Origin: Chenopodium formosanum
Lineage: Eukaryota > Streptophyta > Magnoliopsida > Caryophyllales > Amaranthaceae
Assembly: GCA_024500155.1 (NCBI GenBank)
Contig: CM044876.1
Coordinates: 7,197,001 to 7,261,000 of the forward strand
Reading direction: 5' to 3'
Length of the DNA: 64,000 nucleotides
Below the pieces are notes generated by a model that was not told the origin of the DNA, made no database searches, and saw nothing but the letters and a program-made list of their open reading frames with translations. A program made the position numbers and the translations under genes. Below, piece after piece: positions 47,692-61,426 of this stretch (positions are counted from its first letter, which is position 1; the number at the start of each line of letters is the position of its first letter).

Positions 47692-49084
47692 TTGTCTAAC
47701 TTATCGCCATTCTGCTACAATTTTTGCAGTTATTATTTGCTCGTTGGTATAAAATGGTTGATCCTAATGATGAGCTCAAATTTACTCATACTCAGTTCAC
47801 CAAACTATTGTTATTATGCTCGGTTACAATATGCACAGTGTATACTAGATTTTATCATTATTTTGGTTACATGGTGACTAATTGGACCATTTTAAGGCAT
47901 AACCTCTTTGGAATTTAATTTAATTGATCTTGATTTAATTGTTATTGTACTTTCTTAACTACTACATGGATATTCTTGCAATGAGTCGTTTTGAACGCTA
48001 ATCATAATAAATTAATAACAAATTTGAATGATCTACACTCTTGCTCAAATTGACTCTAAAACCTTATCTAGCTAAGAATTTACTCTAGAAGTATGGATGG
48101 CAATTCACAAACATTTTCATGTTCAAAATTATCTATAATCTCTTAACACTAGACACTAGTGTACTACAACGTCCACAAGTCTACAACTACATATGAGCCT
48201 ATTTAATGGTCACTTAACATGGTAAGTCTTGCTTGTATTGAACTTTTTTACGATTCAACCTAACCTGCCAAAAATGCATGATAAAATAGACTTAGTATGG
48301 AGCATTTTTGTTGACACAATTTGACTTATCGATTTAGTATGGTTTAAAAGGGGTAAATATGATATTTTGGTTTAAAGTTTGATTACACAAAGCAAAAGCT
48401 TAAGCTGGCCACAAGCTAGGACACGTAGGCCCAAAATCCATGCCAACAAGCCTTGTGCCTCAAACGAACTAAGTAAAGAGCTTATACTTTATGTTGATCT
48501 TTCATAAATGGGGTATATGTACACTCGAGACCCGACCCACGTGTCATTTAAAGTGTCCTTAAATAAGATTTAAAATGATGTTCATGCACGATACATGTCC
48601 ACTTAGGGTCTGTTCTCTTCAGATTATTTTCAATTCAGTTCAGTTCTTAATTTCCTTCTCATATCAAATATTCAATTCAGCTCACTTTAGTTTAGCTCAA
48701 TTCAGTTTATCAAAACAGACCCTTAGCCACTCTTGTAGTCTCGTACTTTTTGGCTGTTTTGGGCTTTTGAAGGGCTGCTTTACCCACATACCGACCCGCC
48801 CCATGCCCAACTCTAACAAAAACCCCATAATGGCCATAACAATTTAACAAGTCCTCAGAACTCTTCGGTCTCAAATTCTCCCAGGTTTCAATCCTTGCTC
48901 CTAAGAAGTTGAAATTGGCTAAGTTGAACTCAAATTTTATGCAGTCTTTCTCTCATCAATGTTATTGCAAATGCCACTGGTAGAAAATAGTGAACAAAAC
49001 AACAAATCATTTTCAAGCTTAATTCATTTCAGAAGAACCCCAAGAGCTAGTTTTGATTTCACAGTACAATAAGAAAGCTCTGTG
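47692..49084. other. intergenic spacer between GST and DER genes
   Basis: It holds the GST 3' UTR, one Harbinger-like MITE (48606-48722) and the putative DER promoter and leader (about 48830-49084). No further gene is seen. Confidence 0.5.
48606..48722. mobile_element. Harbinger-like MITE, GGSYCTGTTC family
   Basis: A 117 bp copy with ends GGGTCTGTTCTC and (inverse) AAACAGACCC, flanked by TTA at 48603-48605 and 48723-48725. The interior shares the TTCAG words and the taatttccttctcata segment with the copy at 55529-55650. Confidence 0.8.
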
Positions 49085-52000
49085 ATGCCGAATTCATGGC
49101 TTCGTGCAATATCTATTGGAAAAAGGAGACACCCTTTTTTAGGTTTTCTCTACCAAACAAATTCTCAGGTTTTAATTCACAGCAGAAGTATTAGTGTATT
49201 GGTTGATAACCCAGTTTCAAATTACCTTTGCAATGGTGGAAATGTTCTTAATTCATCCCCAACTTCAATTTTTGGTAATACCCAGTTCAATCTTTTTTTT
49301 CTCTTTTTGATTATTGAAGTTTATTTTTTTTTTTGTTGTATATATTCTGTTGATTTACTTGAATTTATGTGATTTTCATTGTTTTATGTTGTGATATTAT
49401 TGGAGAATGACTCTTGTAGCTCTAGAGAAATTGGAATATTGATTTGATTGCATATATATCAAGTATTGTTTGAGTAAATGGTTTATATTGCTAAGTTGGA
49501 ACTCAGGACTGGTTATAATTTTTGGAATTTCAGGTTCAATATTAGGTAATTGGGTATATGGAAAAGGTAGAGTAGGAGTAGGAGGTTGTGTTGGATTAGG
49601 AATTAGCTTGCCTTCAAGGTGCCAATGCACGAGCATTGCCGGTTTTTGTAGTTTGCCGGGGTCTAGCACTTGCATATCTGAAAAGTCAGATTTCGACTGT
49701 AATGCCGAGCTTGCTGAGGAGAATCTTGTTGAAGAAGTGAAACCCAAGAATTTGAGCAAGAAGCTGGTGGACTTTACACAGGTTGATAAGGAATTGCTTC
49801 CTACTGTTATTATTGTGGGGCGGCCAAATGTGGGCAAATCTGCCCTCTTTAACCGGTACACTGTTTTGGTTTAGTCCGAATTCCTTAGTGATAGTTGTGT
49901 TGAGTGACTAGTGATATTGATTCTTTATGTTAATGCTGGTGTTGTCATTGTAGTTTAATTCAGCGGAGAGAGGCTCTTGTATATAACACTCCTGCTGATC
50001 ATGTGACTCGTGATATACGGGATGGGATTGCCAAACTGGGTGATTTGCGGTTCCAGGTACTTGATTCAGCTGGCTTAGAAGCGGCGGCAACTTCAGGGTC
50101 TATCCTGGGACGAACTGCAGATATGACCGCCAATGTGTTGTCGAGATCCCAGTTTGCCATCTTCTTGATTGCTGCAAGGTATGTGCTATTTCTTTGGTGT
50201 GGGGAAGAATGACTTGTGAGTCCTGTCTTTAAGCAGAAAGAGTGATGGAAATTTTAATTGCTGGAACAGACTTGAGAAATTAGTAATTATTTTGTAACAG
50301 AAAAGTGCATCAAGGTTAATTCTTGGGGACTTTTTAAGTTATAAACACCAGAACTTTTAAGAAGTTACAGAGCATGATGTTCAAAGGTATTATAAAATCA
50401 AGGAGGTTTGTGTGAAAGATGGTTTTGATCCCTTTGGTTACTCCCTATCTTTTGATACTTTATTCATAATTTGACAACAAGTGACAGATTATGTATATAT
50501 TGATATCTCCCTTTCTTAATCATGTAGAGATGGCTTGCAATCCATGGATTTACAGGTTGGGAAGTGGCTGCGTAAGCATGCACCTGGAATTAAAATTGTT
50601 CTGGTGATGAATAAATCTGAATCTCTAGATGAGTCAGATGGGTCACTTGCAGCAGCTGCTGGTGAAGCATACAGATTAGGTTTTGGTGACCCTATTGCTA
50701 TATCTGCCGAGACTGGTTTGGGCATGTCAGAACTTTATGGTGCTCTAAAGCCCTTGCTGGAGGATCATATGCTCCAAATCATAAATGGTAGGTGATTTTT
50801 GACCTTCCTAAAAAAATGCTCTTGAAGATTTCTTAAATCATTTATAGTCATTGCTGACTCTAATTTTTTGCGGCATTGTGCAATAATTTCTTTCCGCTGA
50901 AAACATGTAGTTGGCTCCTCACTTCCTCAGTGTACCTTTTGGCTGTTACACATTATAGGACAATTCTTATAATTCCAAAATGGCTTCAGCTGTCTTTATA
51001 TAATTACGCAGTATGTCTGTATGTGTGCTAATTTACTCAACAGCTTCCCCTCATCTACCCCCTCTCCTTCTCAAAAGAAAAAACATCAGTTATCGTTAAA
51101 GAAAAACATTAGTGATTGGGAAAGGTAAGAAAGATGCAAAAGGAGGAAGGAATACAATTGTAGAACTACTGACAAGGGGAAACGATATGGACAAGTTTAT
51201 TTTGTTAAGTTCCCATTGAATAATTACTAATCTGCCACAGTAAATAACTGTTTGTGCTTAAGAATTAGGAGGATGAGTTTGTGGACTACATGGTTGTTCT
51301 GCTCCTCATTTTTGCTACCCCGTCATGATCTTAATTTTGCCTTGTCTTGTTTGCCAACAGTGTTGTCAATCTGCACATGTGCAAAAGGAAAGTAAGAAAA
51401 ATGTTGAAAGATTAAAACTAGCTTTTGAGTGGCATTTGAACTTGCTACTATTACTTTAAAATATTCATTTATTTCAACATCTGTCAGCTAGCCATGCTAA
51501 CTAATACGGAGTATTTTAGATTAATGAGCTAAATATCATGCATCATTTGACATTTGCTGTAATTTCCAGTTTATGATTATTATTCAACCATTTTCTTTTT
51601 CTATAAGTTTTGCCTTTGATAGTTTTTAAGCTATGTTGATTCGCAGCACCAGTTTATTTTTCTTTCTCAGTTTTGTGTCTCTGAGGCACATAGGAATGCA
51701 TGATTTCATGTTCACGTTGTGGTGCACATGCATGTTTTTTTACATACTTTCTCTCCCTTTGGTCTTTTTTCCAGTTTGTGACTGAGGATATGTGAATTTT
51801 CTGTTGCATTGTCATGGTTATACTATATTATATTATTGTTTCAAACTGTCTTATACTCCCAAATAATGGACAGGTTGCACACAAGCTGATGCACTAGTTT
51901 GACTTTATTTTTCTATAATTAACTATAAATGAAATAACTTTGAAGATTATATAATAAAAATTTATATTATGTTAGAAAAAAGAATTATAGTCAATTCTAA

Positions 52001-55000
52001 TACATGCATAGTGAAAAAAGTCCAACGTCCCAGTTATTCTGCGACAGAGAGAGTCGTCATGATGTTTCGTTTCCATCTCTAATGAAAATATTGATTTGCT
52101 TACTGTACTGACTACTGAGTTACTGCCTAATTTCTGACTCTGTTTACCACATTCGACAAGCTTGTTTTTGCTTGATCTCATTATTCTTGGATATAAAATC
52201 TTTGTATTCGTAGATGAAGCTACTCTGGAAAGCTCTCCTGAGCCTGAAGAATCTAAGCTACCTCTACAGCTGGCAATTGTTGGACGGCCCAATGTTGGAA
52301 AGTCAACCTTACTGAATACATTATTACAAGAAGAGCGTGTTCTGGTGGGACCAGAAGCTGGTTTGACAAGAGATTCTATTCGAGCTCAGTTTCAGTATGA
52401 TGGCAGAACTGTATATATGGTAGAGTGCTTCTTGTTCTATCCTTTTATTTTTTTTTTTTTATTTTGGTAATTCATGGTGATACTTATTGAACTTTAAATA
52501 GCATGATCAAAGAAAAATATTCTATTGTAGCTGTTTATAGTATTATAACTATTGTTTGCCATGTCTTCATAAATTCTTTCTATATGATGTATATCAATTT
52601 GTGCTCTGCTTTGCTTTCTTCTCATATGTGTCATGAACATAGAATGTTAATAACATAAAAAATCTGATTGGTCTGCAAGCTTGCTTTTACATCCTTTGTG
52701 TTTGTGACTCGGTGATATATTAGGGAAGTCCTTTAAAATATATGGTGCAATCTGAGACTCTGAGAGCCTTGATCCTTGATAAGTTCATCAGCCTTTTCCG
52801 GTGTTCTTATGCACATCTGGTCCATACGTTTATTCCTGATTTTCTCTCAATAATATTTACATATCATCTTTGAAGAGGAAATTGCCATACGCTTATGTGT
52901 GTGTTACAATTTTTTTAGGAAAATATTTGTTCTCCAAGGACGTCTTAGCATCGTCTAATATAGTGTATATAGCTATTGTCACAAATATCAAACCCTGCAT
53001 TCACTATTACTTCATTGTCCATTTATTAGGTATGATGTGGGCTAGAATAGTGCATGCTAAGTACTTCTACTTCCAAGAGCAGGAGGTGTAAATGGATGCA
53101 TTCGCAATTAAAATGATGCTGTGAAATGCAGAAGCTCATCTCTGTTATGCATATTAGGGTGGCTATTGTACTTTATTAACATAGCCTAGTAAAAAGAAAA
53201 TATGTAAGAGTGGGCCCAACTATATGTACTACATATATGGTTTCTAATATACTCTACAATTGCAAAGCTAAAGCTTAAAACCCACTTTTGAGTATTTTGA
53301 CCTTTCCACCTACTTTATCTCCTAGCATCTAGATTCTGTAGCTATTATTATTACTTGTTTCTCTAATTTTATTCTAAACCTTAGGAAGTATTAGTGAAGT
53401 ATAAATTTGGCGATATTGGTCTCATTTGTTTGTATTACTTCAGTTGTATGATTGTATATATATGTAGCACACATTTAATTTTGATCGACCCCCTAAATAA
53501 TTTTTTTCAAGATCTGCCAATGCTGTTATGAATATGCAGTCATTTTCTGATGTGTACTCCTGCATCAAGATCAATTAAAAGATTTCTTTTCTGATCAATA
53601 GCAGAGAAGCTAATATAGTAGCCCATAATCTTTCTGGGCTAACCATTGTCATGATTGAAGTGAAGAAGGTCCATAATGTAGTACCACACTGCTCTAAAGA
53701 TGCCTAATCAAGTGGCTTCTGTGCTGTTGATTAAGTTGCTCCCTGGTTCTTCGTAGCTTGTTTCCGGCTGTATTTCTTGTGTTTTGCACCTTTTTCAGGC
53801 TTGGGTCATGCAGACCAAGTCCCTTATATGGTTAACTGCTCTCAAACTTGTTTGTTATATTTCTTGTAATTTATGGTTCCATATATTCTTAAGAAGCGTT
53901 AGATTATCAAACCCTGCACCTGTACATATAAAATTATGGTTCCATAAAGTCTTTAACCTGTACAATATCCTATTGATGCTTACCAATATGAGAAAATACT
54001 TATAGCAACTTCATAAAGTCTTGATCTGTATTCAATAACCCATTTCATCATAAGCTTTTTAATGTGGTCTAAATTTCTTCTATTGACATGTTTTAAGAGT
54101 TAATTGTATTGGTCATTATGTGGCTGGTCTTTATCAGTGTTTAATTTTTTACCCCTGTTTCCTCCCTTAGTCTGATTATGCATTCAGAAATTTTTCATGA
54201 GTAATTGTATTATGTCTTGTGTGGATGGTCCTTGATTAATAGTTGAGAGGTTGTTTCTGTGATCCAGTTTTATTTAATCTACTCTAATTATACATTTACA
54301 ATTAGTTATCCTAATAGCCTGCTCTATGAACTCTCAGTATTATTCTGGATACACTTTATATTGTAGTAGTGTTGTATTACTATCACAGAGAGATCAAGAA
54401 CTTACTGTTCTTTATTTTTGTAATTGTCTTACCATTTCTAAAGCCTCCATCATATTTATCAAATCTTAAGTACAGTTATTCACTTATTTTACCTTGTTTA
54501 GCTGCTAAGATTTTTTATTTGATGTGTTTAGACACTGCTTTTAGAAGATTTCATATTATAAATATGCACGGAAAGAACATACTTCAGGAATTCAGATAAT
54601 GATAATTTCCTAATTAATATGGCTCTACTAAAGTATATTTAAAGTTTACTTTTCTCAAAAAAAAAGTATATTTAAATATCTCAAACTAATTTTAATACAT
54701 ATAATCTCTCACCTCCTTAAATGTTTGGTACTATCACACACTCCTGGATGTTACAAGATGTATCACATGAAATGTCAAATTAGCAGACTTCTGATTTATG
54801 ACTTCCAAAAATGTGAATGATTTTTTGTTTACTTTCTTCAGGTTGACACTGCTGGGTGGTTGGAGAGGACAAAAGAGAAAGGCCCTGCTTCATTGAGCAT
54901 TATGCAAACCAGGAAAAATCTTATGAGGGCTCATGTAATTGCATTGGTTCTTGATGGAGAGGAGGTGAGCCATTTATTTTCTCTTGCAGTGCTATGTTTA

Positions 55001-58000
55001 AGGTTGACATTAGACAGTTTATTTAGATAAGAAGATTTTATATAATTCAGTTTAAATAATAAGGTAAACCATACCATAAATAAGGTATAAAAGCAAAAGA
55101 GGTATTTAGAACTGCAACTACAACCAACCTGTATGAATTTTGATAAGACAGGGTCTGAGTAGGTGAGATTCCATCTGTACCTTGGGTATTCAAAATCCTT
55201 AGAATTGTTGTTACGAAAGGCTGGTTATTTAGTCAAATGATTAGAAATAAGAATTTGAAAATCACCACTGATTCATAAGAAGCAAAACATTCATTATGAG
55301 GGATGAAAAAAGAAACGAGAACTCTCCTGCGAAGGCTCAAGTATTTGATTTTCAAATTGCCACTGATTCTATTAGTAGTAAACTAGTAACGCTATGTTAT
55401 CATTTGTGATCTTCAGCAAAGCCATTATTTGCCTTAAATACTCATTCCAATTCTTCTTCAAGCTACACTTTTTTATTTGCTATCCTGTGAGAGGATCTTA
55501 ACTTACTACAGTGGGTCATTTTTCATAAGGGTCTGTTCTCTTACGTTGAAATTCAATTCAGTTCAGCTCAGTTCAGTTCAGCTCCTAATTTCCTTCTCTT
55601 ATAAAATATTCATTTCACCTCAGCTGAGTTCAGTCAATGAGAACAGGCCCTAAATAATTGTGTTATAGAGCTGGCAGATAAAAGGCAAAGCTTTAAAATA
55701 AGAACCTTGTATGGGAAAGAAATATCTCACCTCACCATTTATGATTCTCCAGGGCTATGAATGACTTGTTGATCTTCAATCACCAAACATTATTTTCCTG
55801 TTAGGCTTGACCGAACATGCCCAAACAATTTGTCATCTCAACTATTTTGGAAGTTTTTGACTTTTTATCGCCTAAAAATAAAAATTGCCGAGATGTTTAA
55901 CATGGACCCTAATACCATCCGGGAGTCCAATTGAGTGGGTGGAACCATCCAATTTGCCATTAAACGATCAATTTACCTGTTTACAACTTGCACCAATTTC
56001 ATAAACCCAAGTCTACCACGGACATTTATGACGATATATAATGTCACATATGGTTCCAAACAATATTATATGACCTCGAGATGTATCCCCTGGTATCTCA
56101 CGACTTTTCGACACTAGGTCCTGAAACCTCCAAAATTGCTCAAAAGGCGTGGATAATAACCTTTAATATTGGAAATTTCTGACTTTTTTTCGCCCGGAAA
56201 TAAAAATTGTCATTATGTTTACCATAGACCATAATACCCTCCATGAGTCCAATTGGGTGGTTGGCACCATCCAATTTGCGTTTAAACGGTCAATTTACCC
56301 AGTTACGATTAGCACCGATTTCATAAACTCAAGTCTACCACGGACATTTATGACAACATATAATGATCATACATGTTTCCAAATGGCATTATATGACCCT
56401 AGGATGTATCCCTTAATATCTCAAGATTAGGTCCCGAAACCTCCAAAATTGCTCAAAAAGCGTGGATAATAGCCTTCCATTATAAAAGTTTTTGACTTTT
56501 TTCCCCCGAAAACAAAAACTGCCGAGATGTTTACCATAGAGTCCAATTGGGTGGGTGGAACCATCCAATTTGCCATTAAACGATCAATTTACCCGTTTAC
56601 AACTCACCGATTTCATAAACTCAAGCCTACCACTTACATTTATGACAATATATAATGGTCACATATTGTTCCAAACGACATTATATGACCTCCAGATGTA
56701 TCCCCTAGTATTTCAAGACTTTTCGACATTGGTATCTGAAACTTCCAAAATTGCTCAAAAGGCATGGATAATAACCTTTAATTTTTGAAATTTCTGACTT
56801 TTTCCGCCCGGAAATAAAAATTGTCATTATGTTTACCATAGACCCTAATACCCTTTATGAATCCAATTGGGTGGTTGGAACCATCCAATTTGCCTTTAAA
56901 CGATCAATTTACACACTTACGACTAGCACTGATTTCATAAACTCAAGTCTACCAAGGACATTTATGACAACATTATTGATTATATATGGTTCCAAACAGC
57001 GTTATATGACCCTCGGATGTATTCCCTAGTATCTCAAAACTTCTTGACTATAGGTGCCGAAACCTCCAAAATTGCTCAAAAAGCGTGGACTATAGCCTTC
57101 AATTTTGGAAAATTTTGACTTTTTTTTGTCCGGAAATAAAAATTGCCAAGATTTTTACCATGGACCCTAATACCTTTCGAGAGTCTAATTGGGTGGGTGG
57201 AACCATCCAATTTGTCTTTAAACGGTCAATTTACTCGTTAACGACTTGCACCGACTTCATAAACTCAAGTCTACCACAGACATTTATGACAACATGTAAT
57301 GATTATACATGGTTCCAAAAGGCATTATATGACTCTCGGATGATTCCCTAATATCTCAAGACTTTTCCACAACCGAGTTCCGAAACCTCCAAAATTGCTC
57401 AAAAAACATGGATAATAGCCTTCAATTTTTGAAGTTTTGGACTTTTTTTTCGCTCGAAAATAAAAATTGCCGAGATACCATGGACCCTAATACCATCCGA
57501 GAGTCCAATTGGGTGGGTGAAATCATCCAATTTGCCATTAAACGGTCAATTTACCCGTTTACAACGTGCACCAATTTTATAAACTCAAGTCTACCACGGA
57601 CATTTATGACAATATATAATGGCCACATATGGTTCCAAACGACATTATATAACCTTAGGGTGTATCCCCTTGTATCTTAAGACTTTTCGACTCCAGGTCT
57701 CGAAACCTCCAAAATTGCTCAAAAAGCGTGGAGCCTTCAATTTTGGAAAATTTTGACTTTTTTTCGCCCGATAATTAAAATTGTCGAGATGTTTACCATG
57801 GACACTGAAACCTTCCGGGAGTCCAATTGGGTGGGTGGAACCATCCAATCTTCCTTTAACTGGTCAATTTACCCGTTTACGACTTGCACCGGTTTCATAA
57901 ACTGAAGTCTACCAAGGACATTTATGACAACATTTAATGATTATATATGGTTCCAAACGGCATTATATGACCCTAGAATGTATCTCCTAATATCTCAAAA

Positions 58001-60897
58001 CTTTTCGACACCGAGTCCCGAAACCTCTAATATTGCTCAAAAAGCGTGGATATAGCCTTTAATTTTGGAAATTTTTTACTTTTTTTCGCTCGAAAATAAA
58101 AATTGCCGAGATGTTTACCATTTACCCTAATACCCTCCGGGAGTCCAATTCGGTGGGTAGAACCATCCATTTTACCTTTAAACGGTCAATTAACCTGTTT
58201 ACAACCTACACTGATTTCATAAACTCAAGCCTTCTACGGACATTTATGACAACATATAATGATTATATATGGTTCCAAACGGCATTATATGACCCTAGGA
58301 TGTATCTCCTAATATCTCAAGACTTTTTGACTCCTGGTCCCGAAACCTCCAAAACTGCTCAAAAAGCGTGGATTATATCCTTTATTTTGGAAAATTTTGA
58401 CTTTTTTTTTGCCCGGAAATAAAAATTACCGAGATATTTACCATGGTCCCTAATACCATCTGGGAGTCCAATTGGGTGGATGAAACCATCCAATCTTCTT
58501 TTAAACGGTCAATTTACCCGTTTACGACTTGCACCGATTTCATAAACTCAAGTCTACCACGGACAATCTTCCTTTAAACGGTCAATTTACCCTTTAATTG
58601 CTATGGGACAGACCATTTCCTTCGGTTTTAATGATATAGCTCATCGTAAAGAACTCTTGAAGAACTCCACTGTTTAAGCTACGTAGCATTAATATGGAAA
58701 AGAATATTTTCATTGACAAAATCTTACTAGTAATTTTTTGTAACCAAGAGATAGTTTGAAATCTTCATTTCTTGTTCTCATCAGCAACTTCCTTGCTAAC
58801 CCATTCACTTAATCAAAAAGTGAGGCAACTCCAACCTTTTTGGGTGGGGGTTTGAAGAGGTTGTTGAGCCATGCATCATTGCCTGCAACTATATGAGAAA
58901 GGCTGTTTTTGAATCAAAACAATCACGATGATTGGAGAATAGCACATAGTAAAATCAGAAGCTCAAACAATTTGAAAAATTAAAGTGCGAGAAACTGTAG
59001 TAAATAAGAAATATATGTAGTAATAGTGCTAAAAGCTCTTGAAGTATGCAGCTCCTGCGTCAAATTCCTAGCATGCTGATTGCATGATGTCTTTTAGATT
59101 TAGTTCAATTCCTTTTAGCTGTGTGAGAAACTGTTGTAATAGAGGCAATAGAGATTCCCCTGTCTGGCATAAAGCCTGCCCTCTCTCTCTCTCTCAAATT
59201 GTGCCTTTCTTTATATAGATTTGATTTGCTTCCTCTTTTTGTTAGTTTACCATAATAAATTTTTGATTGTTTATTGTCTCCTCATTTTGGCTATTAGGTT
59301 GCAAAGACCAAGAGGAGCATGAAGCATGCAGAAATAGTTATAGCTAGACAGGCAGTGGAAGAAGGACGTGGTTTGATAGTAATTGTAAACAAAATGGATC
59401 TTTTGAAAGGAAAACAGAAGTCTAAGTTTTATGAAGACTTCATTAAAGCTGTTCCTGAAGAGATTCAGAAACTTATACCGCAGGTTTGCTTTTTAAAACT
59501 TTCATTGTATAGCTCTCTGTTGCTAATACTTTTTATCTCTTGTGATAGTGTTTCAAGATGTTAACATACGAGTTTGTTTGATGAGTCAGTTCTATTATCT
59601 TCGATGCACTAATGATATAGTAATTCCCACAAAACTTATTTGTGGTTTAATTATCAAGGGGTCTGGTATGCAGTGTATGAGAGAATATAAGGGTGAGGAG
59701 TTGATTGTCCAAATTTCAGTTATGAGTGAGGAAATAAGAAAACTATATGCATCTGAGAAAATTGGGCTTTATTCCTTTTTTTTGAACTTGGGGAAGAGAG
59801 AGTGAAAGGAAGGAGTTTGTTAGTCAGTCTCACAGATCTCTCTGTTTATGAAGAAACCCTAATTTGAATTTCTCCTCCTCTCTTTCTTGAAAAATAACTG
59901 ACCAATCGATTTTTGGTAATCGATGTAACATTGTCATATATAAATATCTTATAACGTGTACTTAAAATAAACTTAACTCCTTGACTTGTTAAGTTGTTAT
60001 GCACCAAAATCTTAACTGAGATCATGAAATGTCTTATTTTTGTAAAACTGAGTAACCCTCTCGTCATCAGGTAACTGGAATACCAGTTATATTTGTTTCT
60101 GCTCGGGAGGGAAAGGGTCGTATAGCAGTCATGCGTCAGGTTACTGACACTTACGAGAAATGGTGTCTACGGCTGTCAACAGCCCGGCTTAATCGATGGT
60201 TGCGAAAGGTATGTTTTCATTTTCCTTAATTGACACAAGGGTCAAGATGTGTTGGTGAGTAAATTGTGACTTAATTGACTAAGACAAAGCAGGATCTGCC
60301 GGTGTCCTGATCTTGAATTCTTGATAATTATTTACAAGTCCATGATTTACTTTATTACTAATGGTTAGCCATGGTAGCTTCCTAGTCTGTGGAAGACAAA
60401 CCAGTGACCAAAAAATATGGCAAAGGTGCCATTTCTCTGTTTGAGGTCGGATGGAAATATAAAAGCTCAAGTATTGTCTTGACTAAGAATCAGTGCCTGC
60501 TAATGAAATCCTAATTTGAATTGAGTTCAGATGATCCAAGCGTACTGATTTTCAGATCCTAAAGGTGTTGATTCTCTGTTTCTAGGTTATGAGCAGGCAC
60601 TCTTGGAAAGATCAGGCTGCACAACCAAAGGTCAAGTACTTCACACAAGTGAAGGCTCGACCACCAACATTTGTTGCCTTTGTGAAGGGGAAAACAGTGC
60701 TGTCAGATACAGAAATACGGTTTTTGACAAAATCTTTGAAAGAAGACTTTGATATGGGCGGGATCCCAATTCGTATCTTGCAGCGGTCTCTAAGTAGGCA
60801 TGACACAACCTCCAAGAGCACCCCTGCTAAACGTAGCCATACAGGAAAAGTGGTTGAAAGAGAATCTTCAGATAAGCGGAGTGTCAGTTTAAAATGA
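49085..60897 (+). CDS. DER-like: organellar EngA/Der-type double-domain GTPase
   Basis: Nine exons: 49085-49274, 49534-49855, 49954-50178, 50528-50787, 52214-52419, 54842-54964, 59298-59483, 60071-60208 and 60586-60897; 653 aa, phases close. The N-terminus is basic and Ser/Arg-rich (MPNSWLRAISIGKRRHPF), suggesting an organelle, likely the mitochondrion, as for the plant paralog At5g39960. G domain 1: GRPNVGKSALFNR (about 159-171), DSAG (208-211, where DTxG is canonical) and NKSE (274-277, where NKxD is canonical). G domain 2: GRPNVGKSTLLNT (from 356), DTAGW and NKMD, all canonical. A KH-like domain follows, including SRHSWKDQ and VKYFTQVKARPPTFVAFV. Der proteins act in large ribosomal subunit assembly. 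The intron after exon 6 is 4.3 kb and contains a satellite array. Confidence 0.9.
55529..55650. mobile_element. Harbinger-like MITE in the DER long intron
   Basis: A 122 bp copy with ends GGGTCTGTTCTCTTACGTTG and (inverse) AATGAGAACAGGCCC, flanked by TAA at 55526-55528 and 55651-55653. It belongs to the same family as the elements in the NIAP intron, the MYB-CC upstream region and upstream of the DER gene. Confidence 0.8.
55859..58600 (+). repeat. tandem satellite, about 320 bp unit, about 8.5 copies, inside DER intron 6
   Basis: Unit starts (word gactttttttcgcccgg or close variants) are at 55859, 56181, 56494, 56796, 57117, 57440, 57755, 58077 and 58399, giving spacings of 322, 313, 302, 321, 323, 315, 322 and 322 bp. 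Shared words are ccatccaatttgcc, tttcataaactcaagtctac, cggacatttatgacaacata and gaaacctccaaaattgctca. The last unit is cut short near 58563 and followed by a short repeat of its own aatcttcctttaaacggtcaa segment. Each unit carries a short plus-strand open frame with a recurring peptide (e.g. TIQFAFKRSIY), but unit lengths are not multiples of three and the frames end inside units, so coding is unlikely. Confidence 0.93.
59180..59197. repeat. CT dinucleotide microsatellite
   Basis: CTCTCTCTCTCTCTCTCTC run within the last 120 bp before DER exon 7. It adds to the pyrimidine content upstream of that acceptor. Confidence 0.8.
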
Positions 60898-61364
60898 GGT
60901 TATGATTGTTACACAATCACACAACAGTCTTTCCTTTGCCAAAAAGTATGAGAAAATATTTTGGTTTGATAAATTTGTATGGTCATTGTATATAATTTTT
61001 TCAAATATAATCCGATAAATCACAAGGTGGTATATTCTAGCAATATGAGCGAAAGATGTAATAAGCGAAACACTTTTTTTTTTAAAATTTTTTTTTTAAT
61101 GTATGTTTTATAATAATTGTAACATCTCTGTTTTTTGAAAGAACACAATATTATAATTTCTCTCTAACTAATCCCACTTTCACAAATATTTTATTTTTTC
61201 TCAATTTAAAAAATTCCCTAAATGTGTAAAAACGTTAAATAAATAGTAACACATGATAATTGATACATGTTAATGACTTTTTTGAGGGAAAATACATGTT
61301 AATGACTTGATTATGAATTATGTTGAAACTACTAGCAAATCTTTTACCTAACCCATTCTAATGT

Positions 61365-61426
<62 letters not shown>

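Noticed and set aside
56215..58422. The repeated 66-103 codon frames in the satellite as tandem genes
   Set aside because: They are in a diverging tandem repeat inside an intron, unit lengths are not multiples of three, and the frames break within units. Treated as noncoding unless codon statistics show otherwise.
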